Assembly (NCBI GenBank): GCA_947561715.1
Contig: OX387197.1
Location: forward strand, 501,001-565,000
From: Ascidia mentula
Lineage: Eukaryota; Chordata; Ascidiacea; Phlebobranchia; Ascidiidae
Reading direction: 5' to 3'
Length of the DNA stretch: 64,000 bases
Below are positions 32,901-44,601 of the stretch, piece by piece. Below the pieces are notes generated by a model that saw nothing but the letters and a program-made list of their open reading frames with translations, was not told where the DNA came from and ran no database searches. Position 1 is the first letter of the stretch. Every line of letters begins with the position of its first letter. The position numbers and the translations under genes are program-made.

Positions 32901-35158
32901 GGGGGCTGATATCAGTTTATGTTGTTTCATTACAGACGGTGTCTTACGTTTGAACACTTACATTGTAGCTGCAATTCTCCTGCCACATTCACTGTACCAA
33001 ATTTATATTTAGTTTCACATATATAAGTCCCAGCCATGTCCTCTGTTATATTTTGTAACAGGAGTTGTCCTGATTCTGTTATTTGGTGACCATCAGGTAA
33101 CTTGGGATCATCTAATTTTTTCCAATGAATGCGTGGAGTTGGGCTGAAATGCGAAGGTAATACTTGGTAATTAATTAATTTTCTTGCAACATTTACTTAT
33201 GCAAAAATTTATTTGTGGCTTACTTTCCTTTTGCCAGACATTGGATAAGTGCAGATCCTCCTTTTATTGCTCTTGTTATTTCTGAAGGTATTATCAGAAA
33301 ATCAACTGGTGATGTTTGGCTGCTTATTGCTGAAAGAAGGTCACACATTTACATCTTTTAAAACTTACTGTTGCAACTGCTTGTAAGCATTTTCTATATA
33401 ACATTCAACACTTCTTATTGCTAAAGAAGATCAAACATTAATTTCTGCAAAACTTGAATGTTGTCATGACAACTTTTTACTAAAACTGTCAACTGATAAT
33501 CTACATTCATGTTTCTAAATACTGCTAAATTTATAACATATGTGTTTTGTTTAAATAAAACTTTGGCAAAAGCTTGTTTCAAAAAATCAAATGAAGAAAT
33601 CAATTCTTACGCATATGTGAAACTTTCAGGTGTATTGGACTTGATTTTTGTTGAAATTTCACTCCATCAACCACCCAACTCCCTCTCACAACACACTTGT
33701 ATAACCCAGTATCTGCTAACGTTGGTTTAACAAAATACAAACTCCCATCAAGTTGAGACACATAATGAGTTTTGTCATTTGCAACAACAGACTTAAATCC
33801 ATCAGTTTTAATTTTTTCCCAGTAAAACTCAACTTGATTATCTGAAAATCAATACAGGAAAACTTAATGACGCAGATATTTAAATTCACCCATTCATCAT
33901 GAGGACTTAACTTTAAATTTGTAAATAAAACAACCTTTTCCCAAATCAATTAACTTACCTGGTGCATAATTTGTTTTAGGACAAGAAACGAAATCTCCAA
34001 CTCTGGTGGCCATAGATAACTGTCTTGTATTTTCATGGGGAAAAGGATCAATGTCTAAAAAGAAATAATTGTACTTTATATTGAATGTGGCAAAAGTTAT
34101 CAAGATTAAATCTAGAAAACCCACATCCGAATGTAAGGTTGCCATAGTTACTGACAACGATGCCGTCATCACTTGTGACGACACACTGGTACATTCCCTG
34201 ATCACGTGGTTGTGGGTTCGAGATTGTTAACTTCCCGCCCAAATTATGGAATCGAGATCCACCTGTCAATCACAAATTCAGTCAACCAATAAATTTTAAA
34301 CATCAAAAATCAGTTTTTCAGTTGAGTTTTACTTGTTGAGTTGTTGAGAGAAAAACAAACAGATAATTTTTTTGCCAAAACATTGGAATTATGTAATGCA
34401 CATTGTTAAGTGATATTGGTTGAAATTCTCCTTACAGCGACCTAATTATGTTGTCTCCTTGGATTTAAACTTTTGTTGTCTTATGCTCACCCAATATGTC
34501 CGTTTTCTATCGCCAGACCAAGGTATCCTTGATTTTTTTAATTTTGCAAAATACTTTCTTAAACAAATGCACCGAGATGCAATGGAAAAGTTTTAGTTCT
34601 TTAACATCTGCTTCTGAAATTAGTTCGCAAACAGTGACGTGGATCGACGTGGTTGTGCAGAACTTACAATTGCGTCGATTATTCGTCAACAAACTGCGCA
34701 CGACCCAAGTTGGGGGTCCAGTGTTTTATTGTACGTAAATATGTTCCAGAAGTTGGAACCCATAAATCACGTCAACGGTGAAAAATCCTGCAGTTACAGA
34801 TCGTTAAGTTTCACTGAACAACTTACTTGTGTCCAATGGTTGGTTGTCTTTCCTCCATGAATAAATCGGATTATTGAGGTTAGTTTTACACTTGAACGTA
34901 ATATCAGCTGTAGAATGAAGTGGAACAACTTGATCTTGAGGTTCAATGACGAAATCTCCGCTGTAACCAAAATATAAAATTTGTTTAATTTCTCAACCAG
35001 CCTGAGCTAAACTCAAAAATTAATTTCTGTAACACACCTTGGCATTGTGATGTCATAAGTAGAACAAAACCAATCCATGTAACATAGTTGTGGTAACTAA
35101 ACATGTTCGGGTTCGGACTGCTTTTGGTTGAGACACAGGTTCTCTTAAGCCCCAACAT
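29444..35158 (-). CDS. Gene C: contactin-like transmembrane receptor (6 Ig, 2 FN3, TM, 48-aa tail), intact
   Basis: Exons: signal 35158-35038; Ig1 34955-34827, 34262-34125; Ig2 34054-33959, 33841-33611; Ig3 33329-33224, 33143-32962; Ig4 32883-32605; Ig5 32497-32350, 32168-32044; Ig6 31466-31288, 31229-31133; FN3-1 30894-30604; FN3-2 30536-30466, 30382-30230, 30164-30062; TM 29943-29832; tail 29573-29444. The exon sum is 2691 nt, an uninterrupted 896 aa (878 from the second Met at 35104). Exon 2 has a 1-nt deletion against A and E; using the AG five bases further in (before ATTTCG) restores the frame as G-DFVIEPQ. The Ig1b donor is GTGGGT. The Ig1-Ig4 horseshoe and FN3 sequences are of contactin type; the protein should sit in the plasma membrane as a type I receptor. 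Its homologues E and F share Ig4 almost exactly. Confidence 0.87.
31864..31957 (+). repeat. tRNA-like (SINE-like) sequence in the Ig5-Ig6 intron of gene C
   Basis: Same A-box-like start as in gene B (CTTGGCCGAGTG). This copy keeps the best B-box-like segment (TGTTCGAATCAC), about 80 nt downstream. Confidence 0.35.
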
Positions 35159-35213
35159 GACGTCAACGTAGCAGTCCGGTCGTTGGGGTTCAACACCTTC
35201 TATTACTTTAAAC

Positions 35214-35717
35214 CTAAACATAAAAAGTATGAATAAATGTTTCTGTAATGTTCGCGGAAATTGTTGTCATTATTTGGAAGATTTTATTGAAACACAAATC
35301 GTAATCGGACCCCGGTCTGATTCCAAAATAATTTCTCAAGCGTTAACAAACCTGTACAGGGAAATTACGTCACACATTTACCAGGGTGCGAATTCCTCTA
35401 CGAAGTTTATGACTTTTTTAATACAACATGAACTGAAATATTTGTTAGTTGTTTATGTTACAAGTTTAAGAATTTGTAGATTTCATGACCGTATTTACTT
35501 GAATGTAAACTGCACGTAAACGTCCTGTTAATTTTGCTAAAACAAGTTTGTCGCTTAAAATTGACAGTTACGCTAACCACTGAAATCACCGTCCGTCGTC
35601 GGATCTCAGTTTTTCTTAAAACGCATGAGGAGATGGACGTGTGTTTATTCAACCACGAATCAATGTGTTCACCTACCTATAGGGTCGCCCACGCGGTAAA
35701 TGATCTATATTATAATT
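35214..35717. other. 5' flank of gene C
   Basis: 35224-35560 matches 53338-53690 upstream of gene E, with AAAC|CT on plus at 35210-35215 marking a conserved splice acceptor (TTTATGTTTAG on minus) some 55 nt before the first Met. This implies an upstream untranslated exon or a trans-spliced leader. Homology to E is lost at about 35.56 kb, before the TATA-bearing part of E. Confidence 0.5.
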
Positions 35718-35850
35718 TAATAGTCTGTTCTTCTGGCACAATAAAACGTAACTTCATTAACCGACGTTTCGCCTGTTACCCAACAACGCTTTCTCAGGGT
35801 ACGTCGGTTAATAAAGTTACGTTTTTATTGTGCCAGAAGAACAGGCTCTT
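35718..35850. mobile_element. Short foldback insertion with 10-bp target-site duplication
   Basis: TATTATAATT flanks both sides (35708-35717 and 35851-35860). The insert is a near-palindrome: GTTCTTCTGGCACAATAAAA against its complement, each arm with the ACGTAAC and CCGACGT blocks of the Penelope terminal repeat at 14.3 kb. The uninterrupted site is visible near 25.0 kb (TTCTTTATTATAATTACAA). Confidence 0.75.
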
Positions 35851-35860
35851 TATTATAATT

Positions 35861-38164
35861 ACAAATGTTACTACCTGGATGCATTTAAAACTTATAACTG
35901 ACTTTGCTGTGCCGCCAGTGGAAAGATGCCAAGTGAGTTTTTACCTTAAACAACTTCAACCCCTGCTCAAACCTCTGTCTGATCGTTCATCGAACGAAGC
36001 TGTTTTTATACAGACTGCGTCTATACATGGCAAATACAGCGGGCCCGAATTCCCGTCAATATTTACGATGGAACTGATGGCGTTGTTCCTGATACTAAAT
36101 ATGGGCAATTTTCGAGGGAAACAATGTTTCATCCACAACCTCGGTAACATTCCGTTTGAACGAAACTTGAAGAGTGCTGGTAGCAAATAAAATCCTTTGT
36201 AAACACAACCTGCTGCAGATGAACATTCATATCAAAACACAAAGTGCTTGAAAAGAAGTTTGTGGGTTTGTTTGTATCTGACGTATAGTAGCGACCCGAC
36301 TTACACAATACAAATGTTCACAGGCACAAAAGTACAGATGGACAAGTAATGGTTTAAAATATAGCTGAAAAGATGACGGCAAAATCATGCAACAACAACA
36401 CAAAGTAAATTCTGTTGCACCAAATTCACAGCACAAACGAAGTTGTTGCTAATACAGGTTATGGTGAACTAAACTGCAACGTATATTTCTTTTGTATTTC
36501 TTATATATCCTGGTGCTTACCATCACCGCATGTATGTAGGGATGTGTAACTGGGCTACAACCAGTCGAAAGCATTTCACATGCTCAGTGTTTCTTGGTGA
36601 TTTATTTGTGGTAAAACGTTGCCCGGAGCACAGTAATATAATAAATGCGTTTTGAACACCATTTCAAACAGGTCTGGTTACTCCAATATTGATTTACGTG
36701 TTTTTCATCACGCGAACGTTACCGAAATGTTTAATCAAACTTTTACGACAGGGCAATAAATTTTAGTTTGTATCGTCAGTGTTTCGATGGTGTGTAAAAC
36801 TGATGGCCCCAGCTAAAAGTTTATGGCTGGGCTACCATCAGTGGATAGCATTTCACATGATCTGTGTTTCTTGGTGATTTTTGCGGTAAAAAGTTGCCCG
36901 GAGCCCAGCAACTTAACGACTGTGTTTCGAACAAGATTGCAGATACCGCCCAGCTTCACCACTGTGCCCGCCCCAGCGAAATCAGAGCACATGTTTTCAT
37001 GTTGTAAAAAGATTTTGTTTATTTCCATTGTGGCACGAAGTTGTTTTCCCCATACCACGCCCTTTAACCGCCCATTGTCAATGTTTTGTCAACACAATTA
37101 GACGTGACATCAATAACATTCTAACATTCTGAACGAAACTTGGTGCAGCGTTTGTGACGTCACATACAATTGTGTCGCTTATATGTTGCAAGTAAGATCA
37201 CATAAACAGGCGCGATGAGGTCAATAAATCTAAAAGAGTTTTTTTACCGATTATTTCAATTTCACATCGTAAACAAACCTCCCTGGATAATCCTGAATAT
37301 TGCTCATTTAGAAATGTTTTTGGTCTAATCGAAAAAAACAAATTCAACCATATAATTTTAAAATATGATTGGCCAGTCTTTCTGTTGAATAGAAATGATA
37401 AAAACCCCTTTTGTTAGTCTCTATTGAAGACAGATAGGGATTTTTTATATTCCACGACCTTGCTTGGGTCTAAAAAAGCGGTTGTAGAAGTTCCTTTAAG
37501 CTTCTTTACAAATTGATAAAAATTTAAAACCCTTGTAAAGTTTTTGTCACAAATCGAGTCAGGCGCCCATGTAAAGGTGATTTCCTCACGGAGAATTACC
37601 GTCTGTCGTAGGATCGCAAACGAAGAAGACCGGGAAATACATCAGTTTTAATAGTTTTGGGATAAAGCGTCTCACACACCTTATTTACTAACAACAATTT
37701 CTTGCTGATTTCCCACACATTACCAAGAGTGAGTAATTCAGCAAACGTTAATATGTGCATTGGACTTTCTGATGAACCAACGTAGTTAACAATCCTGTTA
37801 TGTATTGTTCAAGATCTGTCTTAAAGTAGGGGACACACATTTAAAGCAATTGCTTAAAAATACGATCAGTCAGGCATGATGTAGAAATGGCATTAAAAAA
37901 AATGTTAAAATATTCTGGAATTACAATATTCAAATAAAATACAAACTTCTACAATGTTACAAGCAGTGCATCGTAATACAAGAAAATTTACACACACAAA
38001 AAGCTGCAGCGACTGAGCGTTGATAACGATGATGCTGACAAAACGTACGAACCGAAAGTGCATGAAAACACATGTATAAAATGTAAGCAGAAATTGATTA
38101 TTATCATTTTGTTTATCATTGGTTGCATACAAATATTTGTTAATAAAATGCTTCATTAGCACGT
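35861..38164. other. Intergenic region between pseudogene D and gene C
   Basis: Contains two copies of the spacer repeat (36.51-36.66 and 36.83-36.95 kb). The rest shows no exon of the family, no RNA gene and no recognised domain. The open frame at 35534-36190 on plus spans repeat and foldback sequence and is not credible as a gene. Confidence 0.45.
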
Positions 38165-38286
38165 TTATTCATGTCGAAACACCAAATAAAAAACACACGG
38201 TTGTGCCACAAATAACAACGCAATTATACTTATTGCAAAAATCAGAAATACCCTCGTGTAGTTGGTTTCTTGTTCTTGTGGTAATT
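38165..38286 (-). other. Gene D transmembrane exon with minimal tail
   Basis: Phase-1 exon: polar ELPQEQETNYTR, then VFLIFAISIIALLFVAQPCV and FYLVFRHE followed by TAA. Only a few residues follow the helix, so the ancestral type II receptor probably had almost no cytoplasmic domain. The intron before it (38287-39089) holds no further exon that I can see. Confidence 0.65.
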
Positions 38287-41200
38287 CTGCAAAAAAGGAA
38301 CATGTTTTTTTGCTAGAAATATATGAGAAAACATACGGAGGGTTTCAAGAAACAGGCTAAGGTTTTTTTTAAAAAATGCAAAGTTAATTTGAAAGTTTGT
38401 GAAGAAAAGAATATTCAAAACAGAGGAAGCTCAGGAGACTGAGCCAGTAACGTCATATGCGACTTGTTGCAATCCACTACCCTCCGGAGCCACAAGTGAC
38501 ATACGACGATATTATAAGACTGCAATACTATACGGCAGAAAGTGGTTTTACCTTCACATGCCCACCTGAATACATAACCCTAATTTGTTTACCGGCGCCC
38601 ATGCCATTTTATATGTACTGTTTATGCTAGAGTGTCATTTTAAATTTTTAAAAATAAGAGGCCGAATTTTGTGGTAATTTCCCTACATTTTCGGGGATAT
38701 TACCCTCAGGTCGAGTTTCGCAAGATAACACATAGTTGTGTTATGTTACCGACATATCAGCATAATATGGTAATTAGGCATCATACGTTTTCCCAATGAA
38801 TTTTATCAAACAATTGAGGGATAAATATCTGTGGGATAGGAAATGGAGGGTAATTGTAGATCGTGATCTTAATCCCATAACGTTTGAAAGGGGAATCTTA
38901 AATAATGCACAGGCTTTGCACTAAATAAAGTCTCAAAAATTGGCCTCTTTGCTTTTAAGAAAAATGGGTGTCAGGATACAAATGATTTCTATAATCAGGT
39001 TAATGGTATGCTCAACAAACAACATATCTAACAAGGAAAACAATTGGAACGAATTAAAACTTGACTATATGATGTTTAAAGAATCCTACCATGTTTGTGA
39101 ATCTTTTTTGGTTTGGTGAATAGTCCGGGACCAACTGAGTTAACAACTCTCATCTTCACGCAATAATGCGAATTGAGATTTAAATTCTCAACCTACAAGT
39201 TTAAACAAATTATTAAAACTTAAGTAGCATGAAGAAATGTACCTGTGTACCTTAAAGACAGTTTGTGTTGCAAGTGCATCATTTTCAGTATGTGCAACCT
39301 CTTCACGGTGCAATGTTGAAGCATCTGCACTGTCGTAAGATCCCCCTTTTTGCAAAATTACCTCGTACGTTACTGTTTTGTCTCCATAATACTTTTTAGG
39401 AAAGATCTGTTGGCACAAAACAATAAACTTTATTTTAAAGCAAGTACTTCATGGCAGGGTTTCTGAAACTTCTACTCCTAAAAGAGACACCTTAATTGGT
39501 TTATGGAGACTCCAAACTTTTTAGTCAGTTCAAAGTTCTAAATAAAGTAACAAGATAATGAAGAACGGAATTTAATGCAAAACAAATTCTTTTGATTCAA
39601 CTCAGACTGTCAGGAAACACTTCCTTGTAATTCATGATCTCATGATTTGCAATTTCCCAAATTATTTTTAGATGAAAATTTTACACACTTGAGTTCAGTT
39701 TAAGAACACACCAATGTACACAGTTTGAGAAGCCCTGATGTATATTGTGGATATCTGATTAAAAATTTATCAAATCATTTTATACTTGTAAGAAGGACAG
39801 AATTAAAAACTACATACAAAAATGGCATGGATGCTAAGAAAATGATAATTTTTTACAGTTTTTTACAGGTTTGTTTAAATTGCAAATTTTACAAGTATTC
39901 GCATTTTTAGCAGAGTAAAATTATTTGTCAAAAAAATCAATGCGCAAACAATGGTATAAAAACTTTATAGAGTGTAAATTTGTGTTGTGTTTAGTCTTGT
40001 TACCTCCCAGGTCACAATGAGTTTCCCAGGTTCCTCACGCTTTCCAAATATTCCGCTTGGTGCCGATACAGGTGCTGTAAAAGTAAGGATTTGAAGTACA
40101 GTTTTGGCTTTGTAATAATTTCATCACTGATGGTAATGAAAAATAATTGTCATTACCTCCACTTTGTGTCAAACTTCTTTCACTTTGATCACTGGCCTCA
40201 CTTTTTCCCATCTTGTTCCATGCATAAACACGATATGAGTAATAATTATATGGAAGTAAGTTTTCAACTGTGCATTATGTTGTGTTTGTAGAACAAGCTT
40301 GACTCCATTCTGTGTCATATTCTCCTTTCTTTTCAGCTTCATAACTAGTTATGAAGGCTCCATTTGATTAAGGTTCGTTCCATGTAACAAGTTGAGAGTT
40401 GGACGATGAATAAATCACCATCACATTGTTTGGTGCAACAGGTGGGGCTAAAAGACAGGTAAAACAAAGTATTTCATTGTAAATGAGATAAACAATCTAG
40501 TTTTTTACAGGCATTATCATAATATAATGCTACATCACAAAGTATGGAAAACCAGTTTTTTATTTTTGTTTGGATAAAGGATATGTTTTTGCCTAACATT
40601 GTTTTAAAAATGACCATCACATTTTCTAATTCTTACCAATAACATCCACATGCAATTGTGCACAATCAGTTGAAACTTCTGTAGCTGCACAACATTCATA
40701 ATCCCCTATTTGTTGACTTCCTACATCGCGTAGCTGAAATAAACGATAAAAAGTATAATTTCTGAAGCAGCAAAAGCGAAAAAATTGCTCTAAGTAAAAC
40801 TTACTTCCAAAACTCCACCAGTAGCTTTGTAGTGAGAATCAATATTGCTGATTGTTTTGTTATTTTGTTTCCAGCTCCATGAAACTTCCAATTTTGTGTC
40901 ATGTTTTTCAAAACATTCAAGTTCAACTGCATCCCCGGCTTCAAGTACTTGGTTTGTCGAATGTTGGGTGATTTTGGTTGGAGCTGAAAATTAAAATTGT
41001 TCTCAGTTTTCTCTTTCTTTTCACAAAGAACCAGGAAAAGACATTGTGATAAACACTGTAGCATTTCAAGCAGATAAAAAAATAGTTCAATCCATCAGTC
41101 GACCGAATTCAACATTTAATAACTATAAATAATGTTACTCACAATAAACCTTGAGCATCATAGCAGATGAAACTTCCCCCAGTAAGTTAAATGCTTGGCA

Positions 41201-43954
41201 ACAATATTCTCATCGGATATTGTAACATTTATAATCAACAAAACACCATCAGCTATTCTGTATCTATGACAACACAATAATTATGACAAAACAACTGTTT
41301 ATTTGATGTGCTCCTCCTGTAATGTATTTGTATTTTACATTTAGGCGAATGTGTGTCTAAGAATTAACTGTCTGTGATAACGTTTACAACTTAGCCAGAT
41401 GTAGTTCTGGTTTTGCAGGGCTTTAGCGTAATGATCAGGTTGGTTCAGTACAGTGATTTTTATGATACACTGAGGAATAGATTTGCATGATCTACACCTA
41501 AAATAATTTGCATTTTTCATAGACAAATATTGGAGAAATATCTCACAAATTAAGCAATACCATTGATAATAAACAAAACGTTTTGAATTCTAACCTTTTG
41601 TTTGTGTTTTTTAGTAATTTCTGCTCTTTTTTCCAACTTATTTTTGGCAGTGGAAATCCTGAAACTTCGCAACTCATTGTGACATCACTATGAATAATCA
41701 CATTTATGGTTTTGTTTGCAGTGTCTAGCAGTGCAGGGGATTCACCTTAAAAAATAGCATCACATTTATTTCTATACAAAATAAGAACATGTTTGTTTAG
41801 GCATGGAATAGAATACTTCCATAATGAAAATAAATTGTTATGGTTATTTACCCATGATGGTATGATAAACACTTAAAAAAGTGTGTCCAATAGAATTGTA
41901 AGCAACACACTGATACATTCCTTCATCTGTAACATTTACTGATTGTAATGTTAGTTCACTTCCCCCATCTACATTACTGATAACAATGTGATCTGTGTTG
42001 AAAAGTTCTTCTCCATCTTTCAGCCATGTATAAGAAGCTTGTGGTTGAGCAGATGCTGAACATCTCATAGTGTGAGTTGATGATATTTTAAAAAATGATA
42101 TAAAAAGTTGAAGTATTCCTTGTGGTTTGTCTGAAAAAATATTGTGAAGTGTTGTTTTCATATGAAAGAACTCCCAAAAGTAATTTTTGCTAATTCAGCA
42201 TACAAAAAGCTATCCTAAGTTCTCAGATGCTCACAATTTACTTCAAGTTGCCCCCTTGCTTCCACACTGTCATATACATTACAAGCCATGCAAATATAAG
42301 TTCCAGCCATGACCTCTGTTACATTTTGCAGCAAGAGTTGTCCTGATTCTGTGATTTGGTGACCGTGAGGTAACTTTGAGTCTAAAGCAAGCTTTTCCCA
42401 ATGGATGAGTGGAGTTGGGCTGGAATTGTAATCCTTGTAAACTTTAATATTAATTGCTGTTAACCTAAGGCTTACTTTCCTTCAGCTAAACATTCCAAAG
42501 TAACCGTTCTTCCTCTGACAGCACTTGTAACATTTTTGGGGGTGACAAGAAATGCAGCATGTCCTTGTTCCACTGCAAAATAGGGTTAAAATACTTTTTA
42601 TTAAGTTGTTGTTGATGTCACTGAATAGTTCAAGGTATTTCTGTTTTGTTAAGTTTCTTTTGATCACAGAAGATAAAGGTTAAATACAAATGTAAAACTC
42701 CTCTTACGAAAACGATTGACTTTCAGCTCTATTGGACTTGATTTTTGTTCGTACATTACTCCATTGACCTTCCAGTTTCCTCTGATAACACATGAATAAA
42801 ATCCATTGTCTTCTATAGATGGATTGGCAAAGTACAAACTACCATCCAACTGGGATGTGTAATGGGTTTGGTCGTTCAAAACACGATTATAGGTTTCAAA
42901 ACTAACTCCCTTTATCCAATAAAATTCAACTTGATTCTCTGTACAAACACACAATCACTTTATTGGTTGTCTTCGAGGTATTTCATGACTTACTTGGGGC
43001 AAATTTTGTGGCAGGGCAGAAAATTGTGGTTCCCTGACCAATGAATGTGAACTTTGGGTTTTGTGTAATTTTCGGAAATTCATCGATATCTGAAACAAGC
43101 TTACATCAATGCGATTCACAAACCTTTTCGTTATAGCAGTATTGTCCTATTTCACATGACAATGAAGGGATGTAACCATCTTTACATGCAAATATGAGGA
43201 TTCCATAGTTACTGAGAACAATGCCGTCATCACATTTTACGACACACTGGTAACTTCCCTTGTCACGTGGTCGTGGGTTCAAGATTGTTAAGTTCCCGCC
43301 AAAACTTCGGAATCGATATCTACCTGTCAATCACAAATTCGGACAAACGTTAACTTAATAAGAAACCACTACACCAGATAACAAATTTTTCGCCAAACAA
43401 TATATAATCACATTTTAAGTTTGTGTCAAATACAAATCTGCGCGAATTTTAATGATTAGGTGTGAACAGGGCAACTACCCGCCATTTTTGATTATATATT
43501 GAAATGCTACACCAAGTTATTTCGTTAATATTCGCACAGATTTCTATGTTACATCTTGGCTTCTGTGTGGACCAAGTTGAACTTACCTACATAGCCAATA
43601 AAACCAATAAACATTAAACACTCACCGACGGTTATAAATTTTGTAAAAACATTATATTTACACTAAGTTCTGAGGTTCAACGGAAACAAAATATTGCACC
43701 GCACATCACAAGATTTTTTAGATTTCGAAAATTTTTGTAAAGAAAACAAAAAACACTTTTTTATGTTGTTTAAAGTAGGCGAAGATCAGGAAGAGCCGAA
43801 TTCGTGACAACCGACTACTCTAAGTTACAACACATAAATAAACAATATTATTTGGAGGCGAAATGTGTTTGCGGGGAGTGGAATTTGCATGACGATTACC
43901 GACAGTCGAACTTGCTATGTACAGCAAAATGGAGCCAATAATATGAATTGTGTA

Positions 43955-44007
43955 AGCTGCAGACAGATGGTCACTGTTTCGACCTTAAAGGTCTCATCAG
44001 TGCAGCT
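43955..44007 (-). ncRNA. Type I hammerhead ribozyme (minus copy)
   Basis: Minus strand, in order: stem I 5' arm AGCTGCA (44007-44001); core CTGATGA; stem II GACC/GGTC with a short T/A loop; core GAAA; stem III CAG/CTG with a 7-nt loop; cleavage triplet GTC; stem I 3' arm TGCAGCT (43961-43955), a perfect 7-bp complement. All invariant hammerhead residues (CTGANGA, GAAA, UH before the cleavage site) are present. Lies in the Ig1 intron of pseudogene D, which is also transcribed on minus. Confidence 0.88.
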
Positions 44008-44299
44008 ATTGTGACTATAAGACGACTTTGCTGACCAACCGCAAAGTCGTCTGAAAGTCACACCAGCTTACACAATTCATATTATTGGCTCCACTTTGCT
44101 TATCTTATGATTATTGTGACACGGGGCCTGATGGCACGATTGGTTGAGCTTTGCTTGGACGTAGTGTTTCCACCTTGTTTTCTCCGTAAGGTTGCACCTA
44201 TAGTTTTGTGCCCAACAGATGACGGTGATTGTATAGTCACCACAAAGTGGAAGTCTTTGCTTGGCCGTTTGACCAGCAAAGTCGTCTGATAGTCACACC
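44008..44299. mobile_element. Element body between two opposed hammerhead motifs
   Basis: 292 bp with internal inverted repeats: GACGACTTTGCTGACCAACC against CCGCAAAGTCGTC, and the CCAGCTTACACAATTCATAT segment (44062 onward), which is the complement of the flank at 43932-43958. No ORF of note. Probably a small non-autonomous retroelement that carries the ribozymes. Confidence 0.55.
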
Positions 44300-44352
44300 A
44301 GCTGCACTGATGAGACCTTTTAGGTCGAAACAGTGGCCATCTGTCTGCAGCT
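44300..44352 (+). ncRNA. Type I hammerhead ribozyme (plus copy)
   Basis: Same architecture as the minus copy: stem I AGCTGCA (44300-44306) and TGCAGCT (44346-44352); CTGATGA 44307-44313; stem II GACCT/AGGTC with a 3-nt loop (44314-44326); GAAA 44327-44330; stem III CAG/CTG with loop TGGCCAT (44331-44343 region); GTC ending at 44345, the predicted cleavage position. Stem II differs from the minus copy by one compensated loop position. Confidence 0.88.
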
Positions 44353-44601
44353 TACACAATTGCTATGTACATTCTCCAAAAAACTATCAAGCGATATTGT
44401 TCGTTCATCTTGTAATAATAAACTTCTAAAAGACACGTGCAATGATTTCGATCAACTTACTTGTATTCAATGGTTTGTTGTCTTTCCTCCACGAATAAAT
44501 CGGATTATTGAGGTTAGTTTTACACTTGAACGTAATATCAGCTGTAGAATGAAGTGGAACAACTTGATCTTGAGGTTCAACGTCGAAAATCTCCAAAGCA
44601 A

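Larger units (their letters stand above)
38165..44601 (-). pseudogene. Gene D: type II contactin-like transmembrane receptor, pseudogene
   Basis: Exons: Ig1 44601-44461, 43323-43186; Ig2 43089-42994, 42938-42708; Ig3 42572-42476, 42419-42235; Ig4 42130-41852; Ig5 41745-41595, 41263-41143; Ig6 40983-40805, 40733-40637; FN3-1 40447-40157; FN3-2 40074-40004, 39406-39251, 39192-39090; TM 38286-38165. Splice sites remain everywhere. Lesions: Ig5b is 121 nt instead of 125, a 4-bp deletion that shifts the frame to an early stop; FN3-1 has two in-frame TAA codons where paralogues have AAA (after WNEP) and TCA (after NTT). The signal exon that F has at 62.51-62.56 kb is missing: homology stops at its donor, and the upstream side joins directly to sequence that lies 1.2 kb further in F. 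Closest relative is F (Ig2 THYTSQLDGSLYFANPSIED). A perfect pair of hammerhead motifs lies in the Ig1 intron. Confidence 0.87.

Noticed and set aside
35534-36190. Plus-strand ORF of 218 codons upstream of gene C
   Set aside because: It runs through the 133-bp foldback insertion and through spacer sequence homologous to non-coding DNA at 24.9-25.2 kb.
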